A stretch of DNA of 64,000 nucleotides, from contig NZ_KK366049.1 of assembly GCF_000687165.1 (NCBI RefSeq), positions 1 through 64,000 of the forward strand, written 5' to 3'. A program made the position numbers and the translations under genes. The stretch comes from Paracidovorax oryzae ATCC 19882. GTDB lineage: Bacteria > Pseudomonadota > Gammaproteobacteria > Burkholderiales > Burkholderiaceae_C. Positions within the stretch are counted from its first letter, which is position 1, and each line of letters opens with the position of its first letter. The notes beneath the pieces are model-generated. The model searched no databases, was not told the origin of the DNA, and saw only the letters and a list, made by a program, of their open reading frames with translations. Below, one piece after another: positions 7,857 through 16,124 of this stretch.

Positions 7857-9359
7857 ATGTCCGCCTGCCTCGCCCCCGAAGCCCTGGCCGTGCAAGCCGC
7901 CAGCCCCGCCGCCACCGACTGCGAAAGCGCCCCCTGGGGCTGCGTGGACCTGCAGCCGCGCACCCTGCGCAACCTGCTGGGCAGCTACCCCACCGGGGTG
8001 GCCATCGTGACCACGCGTGCGCCGGACGGCCGGCCCGTGGGCCTGACCATCAATTCGTTCGCTTCGCTGTCGCTGGACCCGCCGCTGGTGCTCTGGAGCC
8101 TGGTGAACCACTCGCCCAGCCTGGCGGCGTTCCGCGACTGCGCGCACTTCGCCATCCATATCCTGCCGCGCGAACACGAGGAACTGGCCAGGCGCTTCGC
8201 CAGCCCCGCGGTGCCCGACAAGTTCGCGGGCGTGGACCTGATCGATGCGCCCGAGGGCGTGCCCGTGCTGCAGGGCGCCGTCACCACCCTGGTGTGCGCG
8301 AGCGAAGCCGGCCACAGCCGCCATGCGGGCGACCACTTGCTGATGGTGGGGCGCGTGGTGCGCACGCACAGCGCGCCGGGCGCGCCGCTGGTGTTCCATG
8401 CGGGGCGCTTCACCGCGCTGGACGTGCCGCCACAGAGGCCGCCTGAGACGCCGCCGGCCGTGCGGGCATGCCCGTCCGCAGGCCGCATTCCGCCCCCTTC
8501 CTCTCCGATGGAGCCCGCCATGAGCACCCCTGCATCCGTTGCCACCGTCGCTACCGCAGCAGCGCCCGCCGCCACCGCCCCATCGTCCACCCTTGCCGTG
8601 CTGGCCGCGCAACTGGCTACCAAGGCCGTGCGCATCGTCGATCTCACGCAGACGCTCTCGCCCTCCTTCCCCACGCTGCAGCTGCCGCCGCAGTTCGGGC
8701 AGGTCAAGCCCTTCACCATCGAGCGCATCTCGCACTACGACGAAAGCGGCCCGGGCTGGTACTGGAACAACTTCTCGTGCGGCGAGCACACCGGCACCCA
8801 CTTCGACGCGCCGGCCCACTGGATCACCGGGCGCGAGCACCCGTCCAACAGCGTGGACACCATCGCGCCGGAGAACTTCGTCGCCCCGGCCGTGGTGGTC
8901 GATGCCAGCGCCGAGGCGGCGGCCGATGCCGACTGGCTGCTCACGGTGCCCTTCCTCGAAGCCTGGGAGGCGCGCCACGGCCGCATCCCGGCCGGCGCCT
9001 GGGTGCTGCTGCGCACCGACTGGTCGCGCAAGGCCGACGATGCCGGCGCCTTCCTGAACCTGAAGGACGACGGCGCCCACACGCCCGGCCCCACGCAGGA
9101 GGCGGTGGAATGGCTGATCCACCAGCGCCAGGTGCATGGCTTCGGGGTGGAGACCATCAACACCGACGCCGGCCAGTCCTACGCCTGGCCAGTGCCGTAT
9201 CCGTGCCACACGCTGATGCACGGCGCCAACCGCTACGGCCTGCAGTGCCTGAAGAACCTGGACCAGCTGCCACCGCAGGGCGCGTTGATCCTGTCGGCGC
9301 CTTTGAAAATCGAAGGCGGCTCGGGCAGCCCGCTGCGCGTGCTGGCGCTGGTGGAGTGA
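7857..9359 (+). CDS. Flavin reductase continuous with cyclase-family (isatin hydrolase-like) domain
   Basis: A single 500-codon frame with no internal stop encodes two enzymes. Residues 1-200 are a flavin reductase (StyB/HpaC type: SYPTGVAIVTT, GLTINSFASLSLDPPLVLW) that would supply FADH2 to the monooxygenase. After a Pro-rich linker (about 195-225), residues 240-500 are a PF04199 cyclase/kynurenine-formamidase-like hydrolase with the metal motif HTGTHFDAPAHW near 310. A ribosome site (GGAG, 8510-8513) and ATG 8520 lie between the domains, so a separate 279-residue hydrolase could also be made. Isatin hydrolases belong to this family and open isatin to isatinate. The assignment to isatin is inference from the neighbourhood. 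Confidence 0.8.
   Translation: MSACLAPEALAVQAASPAATDCESAPWGCVDLQPRTLRNLLGSYPTGVAIVTTRAPDGRPVGLTINSFASLSLDPPLVLWSLVNHSPSLAAFRDCAHFAIHILPREHEELARRFASPAVPDKFAGVDLIDAPEGVPVLQGAVTTLVCASEAGHSRHAGDHLLMVGRVVRTHSAPGAPLVFHAGRFTALDVPPQRPPETPPAVRACPSAGRIPPPSSPMEPAMSTPASVATVATAAAPAATAPSSTLAVLAAQLATKAVRIVDLTQTLSPSFPTLQLPPQFGQVKPFTIERISHYDESGPGWYWNNFSCGEHTGTHFDAPAHWITGREHPSNSVDTIAPENFVAPAVVVDASAEAAADADWLLTVPFLEAWEARHGRIPAGAWVLLRTDWSRKADDAGAFLNLKDDGAHTPGPTQEAVEWLIHQRQVHGFGVETINTDAGQSYAWPVPYPCHTLMHGANRYGLQCLKNLDQLPPQGALILSAPLKIEGGSGSPLRVLALVE
8510..8522 (+). promoter_or_regulatory. Internal ribosome binding site and start inside the fused frame
   Basis: GGAG (8510-8513) sits six bases before ATG 8520, which begins MSTPASVATV and is in frame with both flanking domains. 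It offers a way to produce the cyclase domain alone. Another ATG (8508) lies four codons upstream. A one-base shift near 8445 would bring a TGA into frame right after the reductase domain, so the fusion may reflect a recent indel or a base-call issue. Confidence 0.5.
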
Positions 9360-9364
9360 CGGCC

Positions 9365-10984
9365 ATGGCCGGCAACGCCCCCAACCCTCCCATTCCCCAG
9401 GTGATCTTCGTCGGCAGCGGCATCAACTCCCTGGTGGGGGCGGCGCTGCTGGCCGTGCGCGGCAAGCGCGTGCTGGTGCTGGAGCGCAACGACCGCTTCG
9501 GCGGCTGCATCCGCACCGAAGAACTGTTTCCCGGCTACCGGCACGAGGTGATGGCCTCGTGGTATCCGCTCTTTTGCGGCAGCCCGGGCTATGCCGAGCT
9601 GAAGCCCGCTCTGGAGCGGGCCGGGCTGCGCTTCGTGCAACCCGGGTACACCACCGGCTGGGTCGGGCCCGACGGCCGGGGCATCGCCCTGCGGCAGGAC
9701 CTGGACGACGCCGCCCGCCGCATCGACGCCGTGGCGCCGGGCGACGGCGCGGCGCTGAAGGCCATGGCCGCCGACCTCTTCGGGCGCGATGCCGCGCTCA
9801 CCTTCGGCCTGCTGGGCGGCGACCCGTACGGCTGGCCGCTCATCAAGCTGCTGTGGTCCGAATGGCGCAAGCGTGGCACCGACGGCCTGCTGGCCTATGC
9901 CGGCGGCGCCATGGAGAACTTCCGCCGCTGGTCGCAGCGCACGCTGCGCTCCGACATGGCGCGCGTGCTGATGGCGCCGTGGACCCTGCATTCGGGCCTG
10001 GGCCCGGACGACGCCACCTCGGCGCTGATCGGCAAGCTCACCTTCGCCGCCGTGGTCAGCGGTGGCATGCCGGTGGTCGAGGGCGGCGGCAGCCGGCTGG
10101 TGGAGGCGCTGGCCACCGTCATTCGCCAGCACGGCGGCGAGCTGGTCTGCAACGCCCAGGTGGACCGCATCGATACGCAAGGCACGGGCCGCGCGCGCCG
10201 CGCCACCGGCGTGCGCCTGGCCGACGGGCGCAGCCATGCGGCCAGCGAATCGGTGGTCTGCAGCGTCACGCCCGGCCAGCTCTACGGCCGGCTGCTGCCC
10301 GACGCGCCGCCCACCGTGCGCGAACGCGCAGAGGCCTTCCAGCACGGGCGCGGCGACATGCAGATCCACTTCGCGCTGAACGCGCCGCCCGCGTGGACGG
10401 AGCCGGAACTGCTCAAGGTGCCGCTGGTGCACCTGACGGAAAGCATGGAGCAGGTCTGCAGCTCGGTCACCGAGGCCAACAACGGCCTGCTGCCCGCGCG
10501 GCCCACGCTGGGCATCGGCCAGCCCACGGCGGCCGACCCGTCGCGCGCGCCCGAAGGCGGCTGGATCCTGTGGATCCAGATGCAGGAGCTGCCTTCGCGG
10601 CTGCGCGGCGATGCGGCCGGCGAGATCGCCGTGCCCGAGGACGGCCGCTGGACCGAGGCCGTGCGCGAGGCCTTCGCCGACCGCGTGCAGGCGCGGCTGG
10701 AGCAGGTGATGCCAGGCCTCGCCCAGCGCATCGTGGGCCGCCGCGCCTATTCGCCGGCCGACCTGGAAGGGCTCAACTGCAACCTGGTGGGCGGCGACCC
10801 CTACGGCGGCCTGTGCTCGCCCGACCAGTTCTTCTGGCTGCGGCCCTTCGCCGGCGCCGACGGCGCGCGCGGCCACCGCACGCCACTGGCCAACGTCTTC
10901 CACATCGGCGCCAGCACCCACCCCGGGCCGGGGCTGGGCGCGGGCTCGGGCTACCAGATCGCCCAGCGGCTGGCATCCGGCTGA
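9365..10984 (+). CDS. Phytoene-desaturase-like FAD-dependent oxidoreductase
   Basis: The 539-residue protein has an N-terminal dinucleotide fold (FVGSGINSLVGAALLAVRGK, then LVLERNDRFGGC) and a C-terminal FAD motif around FHIGASTHPGPGLGAGSG, the plan of the CrtI/phytoene dehydrogenase and amine-oxidase-like group (COG1233). ATG 9365 lies only three bases past the preceding stop, so it is translationally linked to the hydrolase. It is cytosolic by sequence, with no signal peptide. A role in oxidising a bicyclic intermediate, such as an indoxyl- or dioxindole-type compound, would fit its place in the operon but is inference; no characterised partner of indole pathways of this type is known to me. 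Confidence 0.82.
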   Translation: MAGNAPNPPIPQVIFVGSGINSLVGAALLAVRGKRVLVLERNDRFGGCIRTEELFPGYRHEVMASWYPLFCGSPGYAELKPALERAGLRFVQPGYTTGWVGPDGRGIALRQDLDDAARRIDAVAPGDGAALKAMAADLFGRDAALTFGLLGGDPYGWPLIKLLWSEWRKRGTDGLLAYAGGAMENFRRWSQRTLRSDMARVLMAPWTLHSGLGPDDATSALIGKLTFAAVVSGGMPVVEGGGSRLVEALATVIRQHGGELVCNAQVDRIDTQGTGRARRATGVRLADGRSHAASESVVCSVTPGQLYGRLLPDAPPTVRERAEAFQHGRGDMQIHFALNAPPAWTEPELLKVPLVHLTESMEQVCSSVTEANNGLLPARPTLGIGQPTAADPSRAPEGGWILWIQMQELPSRLRGDAAGEIAVPEDGRWTEAVREAFADRVQARLEQVMPGLAQRIVGRRAYSPADLEGLNCNLVGGDPYGGLCSPDQFFWLRPFAGADGARGHRTPLANVFHIGASTHPGPGLGAGSGYQIAQRLASG

Positions 10985-11072
10985 CGGCGCTGCGTGCCCG
11001 GGCGCCTTCTTTTCTCTCCCGCTTTCTGCATCGGGCTTTTTCATCCACCCAACGACGACGAAGGACGACACC

Positions 11073-11978
11073 ATGCGCAAGACCGCATTCAAGAAGAGGG
11101 GCCTGGCAGGCCTGATGGGCGTGGCCGCCGGCCTGGCTGCCACGGGCGTGGCGCACGCCACGGAAAACGGCGGCCTGGGCGTCTATCCCGACGGCCTGGA
11201 GAATTACTTCGTCGGTGCTCTGCCACCCCCCGGCGTCCACGTGATGATGTACGGCGGCGGCTACCGCTACGACACGCTGCGCGGCAACGATGGCCAGTCG
11301 CTGGTGCCGGATTTCAAGGTGGACGTGAACCTGCTGGCCCCGCGCATCGTGTGGGTCACGCCCCAGACCGTCGCTGGCGGCCAGCTGGCCTTCCACACCG
11401 TGGTGCCGCTGCTGGACGTGAAGTTCCGCGCGGGCGGCGCCACGTTCAAGAGCTCGGGCCTGGGCGACATCACGGTCGGCGCGGCGCTGGGCTACCACCT
11501 CTCGCCGCAGCTGCACCAGGTGGTGGGGCTGGACATCGTTGCGCCCACAGGCAAGTACCGCGCCAACGATCCCTCCAGCCTGGGGCGCAACTACTGGACC
11601 TTCCAGCCCGTCTATGCCGTCACCTACATGCAGCCCTCCGGCTTCAACGCCGACGTGAAGCTCATGTACGACATCAACCGCCGCAACAGCGACACCGACA
11701 CCCGCTCCGGCCAGGCCCTGCATGCCGACTACGCTGCCGGCTGGGGCCTGGGCAACGGCTGGGTGGTGGGCGTGGGCGGGCACGTGTTCCAGCAGGTCAC
11801 CGACGACAGGGGGCCCGGCAGCGCCCAGGGCAAGGCGCGCGGCATCGGCTTCGGCCCCTCGATCCGCTATGCCAACGACAAGGGTTTCCTGGTCACGGTG
11901 AAGTGGCAGAAGGACTTCAGCGTGCGCAACCGGCCCGAAGGCGCCGGCCTGCTGGTGAAGGCGACGATTCCGTTCTGA
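11073..11978 (+). CDS. Outer-membrane channel, Phenol_MetA_deg family
   Basis: The 301-residue protein carries a signal peptide (basic start, then GLMGVAAGLAATGVAHA) followed by amphipathic beta-strands and a C-terminal Phe (KATIPF), typical of outer-membrane barrels. Motifs such as VVGLDIVAPTGKYRANDPSS and NYWTFQPVYAVTY place it in the PF13557 family (COG4313). That family is found with genes for phenol, alkylbenzene or indole breakdown and is thought to admit hydrophobic aromatics. It ends the upper operon, behind another pyrimidine-rich leader, and converges with the AraC gene. Family membership is clear; the transported compound is inferred. Confidence 0.85.
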   Translation: MRKTAFKKRGLAGLMGVAAGLAATGVAHATENGGLGVYPDGLENYFVGALPPPGVHVMMYGGGYRYDTLRGNDGQSLVPDFKVDVNLLAPRIVWVTPQTVAGGQLAFHTVVPLLDVKFRAGGATFKSSGLGDITVGAALGYHLSPQLHQVVGLDIVAPTGKYRANDPSSLGRNYWTFQPVYAVTYMQPSGFNADVKLMYDINRRNSDTDTRSGQALHADYAAGWGLGNGWVVGVGGHVFQQVTDDRGPGSAQGKARGIGFGPSIRYANDKGFLVTVKWQKDFSVRNRPEGAGLLVKATIPF

Positions 11979-11987
11979 CGTGGGGCA

Positions 11988-12014
11988 GGGCGCCGAGGGG
12001 ACGCGGCGGCGCCC
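11988..12014. terminator. Hairpin between convergent channel and AraC genes
   Basis: GGGCGCC (11988-11994) pairs perfectly with GGCGCCC (12008-12014) over a 13-base loop. It lies between the stop codons of two converging genes and could end transcription both ways. No T-run follows, so it would not be a textbook intrinsic terminator. Confidence 0.35.
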
Positions 12015-12051
12015 CTCCCGGCGCCTGCAGGCGATCGGCGGCGCCGGTTCT

Positions 12052-13077
12052 TCACTGCCGGCGCAGGGTCTGGCTCGGCGATTCCCCGTAGCGCTGCTTG
12101 TACTCGTTGCTGAACCGGCCCAGGTGGGCGAAGCCCCAGCGCAGCGCGATGCCCGCGACGTTGCTCGCCTCGCCGCCGAGCAGCTCGGTCCGCACGTGCT
12201 CCATGCGCAGGTCGCGGAGGTACTGCATGGGGCTCACGCCCAGGAACTCCTTGAATCCCGCGTACAGGCTGCGCACGCTCACGCCCGCCACCTCGGCGAG
12301 CTGCTCCACGCAGACCGGCTCGTGGGCGTGGGCCTGCAGGTAATCCTGCGCGCGCCGCACATGGCGCGGCAGGATGGTGCTGCGCCGTGCGGGCGCCGTC
12401 TCGCTGTGGCTGTGCTGGTGCGAGGTGAGCAGGATGAGGCAGGCCAACTGCTCGATCTGCGCCACCACGAGCTTGTTCTGCGAGAGGTCGGGGTACTGCG
12501 TGGCGCAGTCCAGCAGGTAGGACAGCAGGCAGCGCCAGGGGGCGCAGTCTTGCCAGTGGAAGCCCAGCTCGAAGCGCAGGGGCTCGTCCAGCGGGCGGCC
12601 CAGGTGCCCGACCAGGGTGCGCTCCACCTGGGCGCGGGCGATGCGCAGCATGAGCTGGTCGGTGCCCGACGCCCACTGCATGCGGGTGTCGTCGTTCGGG
12701 CTGAGCACGGAGGCGGTGCCGGGTCCGGACTCCACCTGCCGGCCGCCGCTTTCGATGCGGGCATGGCCCGACAGCGGCATCTGCACCAGGAAGAAGCTCT
12801 CCAGCGGGCCGGGCTGGATCTCCACGGCCGCGCCGTAGCGCAGCCGGCTGACCGATACGTCGCCCAGGCTGACGTAGTGCATGCGCGCGTCCAGCCGTTC
12901 GCCCGGCGCTGCCTGCGCCAGCCGGTGCGGCTTCATCACGCGCCCCACCATGGAGCGCGTCTCGTCGATGTCCGCGGAGGCGAACAGCAGGTGCTCCGGC
13001 GCACCGGAAAAGCGTTCGATCGCCAGGGGCATGGCGGGCTGGCGCAGGGCCGAAGTGGCATTCATCGTGGAGAGCAT
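12052..13077 (-). CDS. AraC/XylS-family transcriptional regulator of the catabolic island
   Basis: The 341-residue protein begins MLSTMNATSALR at ATG 13077, behind a strong AAGGAGG site, which sets the start against longer readings. Residues 1-220 form an AraC-binding-like sensor (SFFLVQMPLSGHARIESGG). Residues 240-341 hold the double helix-turn-helix (EQLAEVAGVSVRSLYAGFKE and ALRWGFAHLGRFSNEYKQRY). It is transcribed away from iorA across a 608-base region and towards the upper operon. Relatives activate aromatic-degradation genes in response to the substrate. The tandem half-sites at 5555-5589 are plausible targets. Control of both operons is inference from position. Confidence 0.88.
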   Translation of the reverse strand: MLSTMNATSALRQPAMPLAIERFSGAPEHLLFASADIDETRSMVGRVMKPHRLAQAAPGERLDARMHYVSLGDVSVSRLRYGAAVEIQPGPLESFFLVQMPLSGHARIESGGRQVESGPGTASVLSPNDDTRMQWASGTDQLMLRIARAQVERTLVGHLGRPLDEPLRFELGFHWQDCAPWRCLLSYLLDCATQYPDLSQNKLVVAQIEQLACLILLTSHQHSHSETAPARRSTILPRHVRRAQDYLQAHAHEPVCVEQLAEVAGVSVRSLYAGFKEFLGVSPMQYLRDLRMEHVRTELLGGEASNVAGIALRWGFAHLGRFSNEYKQRYGESPSQTLRRQ

Positions 13078-13182
13078 GGGGCCTCCTTGGGTGATATCGG
13101 CGGTTGCTGGCGTTGTCGTGGGCCATCGCGGTGCACCGGGGGCGCCGCGATGGCTGCATTTCGCAAATTGCGTGCCCATGTG

Positions 13183-13196
13183 CATGAAATTTCATG
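13183..13196. promoter_or_regulatory. 14-bp palindrome, copy 1 (CATGAAATTTCATG)
   Basis: A perfect inverted repeat lies 106 bases upstream of the regulator's start codon on the - strand. It shares the CATGA-N4-TCATG pattern with two further copies at 13399 and 13587. It is probably an operator for a dimeric regulator; the protein that binds it is unknown. Confidence 0.55.
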
Positions 13197-13398
13197 TAAC
13201 CGTTTGCGGGCCGGGTGCCGGCCGGGAGAGCCGTCGCGCGGGCGGGTAGGGCGGCTGCCGGCGCTTTTTCCGCTGTCCATTTGCCTTGGATCAAGATCGT
13301 AGGCCGCAGTGCTGGTGGACAAATCCAGGAAAACCCTCGTTTCCCGGCCGGCAGCGCACGGTTCCCGCTCAACGGCTTGCCCAGGCTGCTTCCCTATG

Positions 13399-13412
13399 TA
13401 TGAAAAATCATG
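13399..13412. promoter_or_regulatory. 14-bp palindrome, copy 2 (TATGAAAAATCATG)
   Basis: This near-perfect copy has ATGA-AAAA-TCAT at its core and the same flanking T-G. It lies 216 bases from copy 1 and 188 from copy 3, about midway in the divergent region, a layout compatible with looping between outer sites. Confidence 0.5.
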
Positions 13413-13586
13413 CAAATGCGTGGGCTGAAGCTGACCAGCACCCTGCCGGGCGGGCTTGTGGTGCGGCGCGCGCACCAGTCCGGGGCAGGGCGGGCATCCG
13501 CCGGCGCGGCGCCGGGGAGGGCGATGCACCGCCGGCCTATCCCGTTTCTGGCGCTCCCTGTCCTCCTGCTGCACAAACTGCAATCG

Positions 13587-13600
13587 CATGATTAATCATG
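13587..13600. promoter_or_regulatory. 14-bp palindrome, copy 3 (CATGATTAATCATG)
   Basis: A perfect inverted repeat ends two bases before a TTGACG box (13603-13608). If that box is the iorA -35 element, the palindrome is centred near -44, the usual place for an activator that touches RNA polymerase. Confidence 0.55.
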
Positions 13601-13602
13601 GA

Positions 13603-13631
13603 TTGACGGGCGCGCCATCGCGGCGGACATT
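13603..13631 (+). promoter_or_regulatory. Possible sigma-70 promoter of the iorA operon
   Basis: TTGACG (five of six matches to TTGACA) is followed after 17 bases by GACATT (13626-13631, three of six matches to TATAAT). Transcription would start near 13638, leaving a leader of about 48 bases with GGGG ahead of ATG 13686. The weak -10 suits an activated promoter. Confidence 0.4.
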
Positions 13632-13685
13632 CGCTTCCAGGGCCCGGTGCCCGAGTGAAACCGACCGCAGACCAGGGGATGCACG

Positions 13686-16037
13686 ATGGCAGAACGTTCG
13701 TTTGTCGAAGAAGTGAAGAAGCTGCGCATGGGCGCGGGCGAGGTGTTCAGCGGCGAGGGCATCCTCGCCGTCACCAAGGCCCTGCTCGAATCCGGCGTGG
13801 CCTACGTGGCGGGCTACCAGGGCTCGCCGATCTCGCACCTGATGGATGTGCTCTCGGACGCGCAGGACATCCTGGCCGAATACGGCATCCGCTTCGAGAA
13901 CAGCGCGAGCGAGGCCACGGCCGGCGCCACGCTGGCCGCATCGGTCAACTACCCGCTGCGCGGCGCCATCACCTTCAAGGCCACGGTGGGCACCAACGTG
14001 GCGTCCGACGCGCTGGCCAACCTGGCCTCGGGCGGCGTGACGGGCGGCGCGCTCATCATCGTGGGCGAGGACTACGGCGAGGGCTCTTCCATCATGCAGG
14101 AGCGCAGCCACGCCTTCGCGATGAAGTCGCAGATGTGGCTGCTGGACCCGCGCCCCAACCTGCCCTGCATCGTGCAGGCGGTGAAGGACGGGTTCGATCT
14201 CTCGGAAGCCAGCAACACGCCCGTGATGCTGCAGATGCGCATCCGCTCCTGCCACCTGCACGGCCAGTTCACCGCCGCCGACAACGTGCCGCCGGCCTTC
14301 ACCGTGAAGGACGCGATGGAGAACCCGGTGCGCGACCTCGACCGCATCGTGCTGCCGCCCGCGAGCTTCCTGCACGAGCGCGAGAAGGTGCAGCAGCGCT
14401 GGCCCGCCGCCATCCGCTTCATCCAGGAACGCCAGCTCAACGAGTTCTTCGCCGAAGGTGCGTCCGACGTGGGCATCGCGCTGCAGGGCGGCAACTACAA
14501 CACCGTGATCCGCGCGCTGCAGAAGCTCGGCCTGGCCGACGCCTACGGCGACACGCAGGTGCCGCTCTACGTGATGAACGTCACCTACCCGCTGGTGGAC
14601 GACGAGTTCGAGCGCTTCTGCGAGGACAAGCGCGCCGTGCTGGTGGTGGAGGAGGGCCAGCCCAACTTCGTGGAGCAGAACGTGGCCGCCATCCTGCGCC
14701 AGCGCGGGCTGGACACCGCCCTGCACGGCAAGGACGTGCTGCCCCTGGCGGGCGACTACAACACCGCCGTGGTGCTGGCGGGCGTGCGCGCCTTCCTGGA
14801 GCGCTACGGCATCGTGCAGCCCGAGGTGAAGAAGCCGGTGCAGCGCCGCGTGATCCCGCTGGTGGCCGCCAAGGCCGCCGTGGCGGCTGCTGCGGCGCCC
14901 GCTCCCGCGCTGGCCCTGGCTGGAGGGGACGACGAGGAAGGTGGCGACACCGCGACCCTGGCGGACGATGGCGAAGGCAATGCCATACCTGCCGGCAGCC
15001 TCGCCCGCCAGAACGACTGGAGCGCAGGCGGTGACACCGCCGTGCCCGCCACGCAGCTCCAGCCCCTCGAAGAGATCGTGCATGCCCGTCCGCCGGGCCT
15101 GTGCACCGGCTGCCCGGAGCGGCCCATCTTCACCGCCGTCAAGCTCATCGAGCGCGAGCTGGGCCCCCACCACTACAGCGCCGACATCGGCTGCCACCTG
15201 TTCTCCATCCTGCCGCCCTTCAACCTGGGCAACACCACCATGGGCTACGGCCTGGGCGGCGCGGCGGCGGCGGCCTTCACCGTGGCGCCGGGCAGCGCCC
15301 CTGCGGGCAAGCGCGCCATCGCGGTGATGGGCGACGGCGGCTTCTGGCACAACGGGCTGACCAGCGGCGTCGCCAACGCGGTGTTCAACCGCAGCGACAA
15401 CCTGACCATCATCGTGGACAACAACTACAGCTCGGCCACGGGCGGGCAGGACATTCCCTCCTCGCGCGCCGTGAACCCCACGCGCAGCACGGGCCACGAG
15501 ATCGAGCGGGCCGTGCGCGGCGTGGGCGTGGAATGGGTGCGCACCATCCGCCGCACCTACGACCTGAAGGCCATGACCCAGGCGCTGCGCGAGGCGCTGA
15601 CCACGCAGACCCCCGGCCCCAAGGTGCTGATCGCGCAGAGCGAATGCATGCTGAACAAGCAGCGCCGCGAGAAGAAGGAAGTGCGCCGCGCCCTGCAGGC
15701 CGGCGAGCGCGTGGTGCGCGAGCGCTTCGGCGTGGACCCGGACACCTGCACGGGCGACCACTCCTGCATCCGCCTCTCGGGCTGCCCGTCGCTGTCGGTA
15801 CGCACCAACCCCGACCCGCTGCGGCAGGACCCGGTGGCCACCGTGATCGACAGCTGCGTGGGCTGCGGCAACTGCGGCGAGGTCTCGCATGCCGCCGTGC
15901 TCTGCCCCTCGTTCTACCGCGCGCAGATCGTGAGCCACCCCACGCGCCGCGATCGCCTGCTGCAGCGCGTGCGCTCCGCCGTCATCGGCTGGCTGCAGCG
16001 CGGCGAGGCCAAGCGCCGCGCACGCTACGCGTTCTGA
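13686..16037 (+). CDS. iorA: Indolepyruvate ferredoxin oxidoreductase-type enzyme, alpha/beta subunit
   Basis: The 783-residue protein has the IorA order. Residues 10-395 are the pyrimidine-binding and transketolase-C-like parts. Residues 470-660 are the thiamine-diphosphate domain (MGDGGFWHNGLTSG then IIVDNNYSSATGG). Two iron-sulfur motifs follow (CTGDHSCIRLSGCP and CVGCGNCGEVSHAAVLCP). Such enzymes oxidatively decarboxylate aryl 2-oxo acids to aryl-CoA, passing electrons to ferredoxin. A low-complexity Ala/Asp-rich linker sits at about 395-450. First gene of the second operon, followed by its partner iorB. Here the likely substrate is an aryl-glyoxylate such as isatinate rather than indolepyruvate, judged from the neighbours. 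Confidence 0.88.
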   Translation: MAERSFVEEVKKLRMGAGEVFSGEGILAVTKALLESGVAYVAGYQGSPISHLMDVLSDAQDILAEYGIRFENSASEATAGATLAASVNYPLRGAITFKATVGTNVASDALANLASGGVTGGALIIVGEDYGEGSSIMQERSHAFAMKSQMWLLDPRPNLPCIVQAVKDGFDLSEASNTPVMLQMRIRSCHLHGQFTAADNVPPAFTVKDAMENPVRDLDRIVLPPASFLHEREKVQQRWPAAIRFIQERQLNEFFAEGASDVGIALQGGNYNTVIRALQKLGLADAYGDTQVPLYVMNVTYPLVDDEFERFCEDKRAVLVVEEGQPNFVEQNVAAILRQRGLDTALHGKDVLPLAGDYNTAVVLAGVRAFLERYGIVQPEVKKPVQRRVIPLVAAKAAVAAAAAPAPALALAGGDDEEGGDTATLADDGEGNAIPAGSLARQNDWSAGGDTAVPATQLQPLEEIVHARPPGLCTGCPERPIFTAVKLIERELGPHHYSADIGCHLFSILPPFNLGNTTMGYGLGGAAAAAFTVAPGSAPAGKRAIAVMGDGGFWHNGLTSGVANAVFNRSDNLTIIVDNNYSSATGGQDIPSSRAVNPTRSTGHEIERAVRGVGVEWVRTIRRTYDLKAMTQALREALTTQTPGPKVLIAQSECMLNKQRREKKEVRRALQAGERVVRERFGVDPDTCTGDHSCIRLSGCPSLSVRTNPDPLRQDPVATVIDSCVGCGNCGEVSHAAVLCPSFYRAQIVSHPTRRDRLLQRVRSAVIGWLQRGEAKRRARYAF

Positions 16038-16124
16038 GCCCGCCGCACAACCGCAGGAGCACCACGTCCATGGCCGCATCCGTCCCTGCCTCTGCATTCC
16101 TCACTGCTTTCTTCGGAGCCTTCC

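Larger units (their letters stand above)
13078..13685. other. 608-base divergent control region between araC-type gene and iorA
   Basis: No gene is evident here. It is the most AT-biased part of the island and contains three copies of a CATGA-N4-TCATG palindrome (listed separately), a possible sigma-70 promoter for iorA, and a high-GC middle part with no further clear structure. The size and symmetrical placing of the palindromes suggest regulation of both divergent transcripts. Confidence 0.6.
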
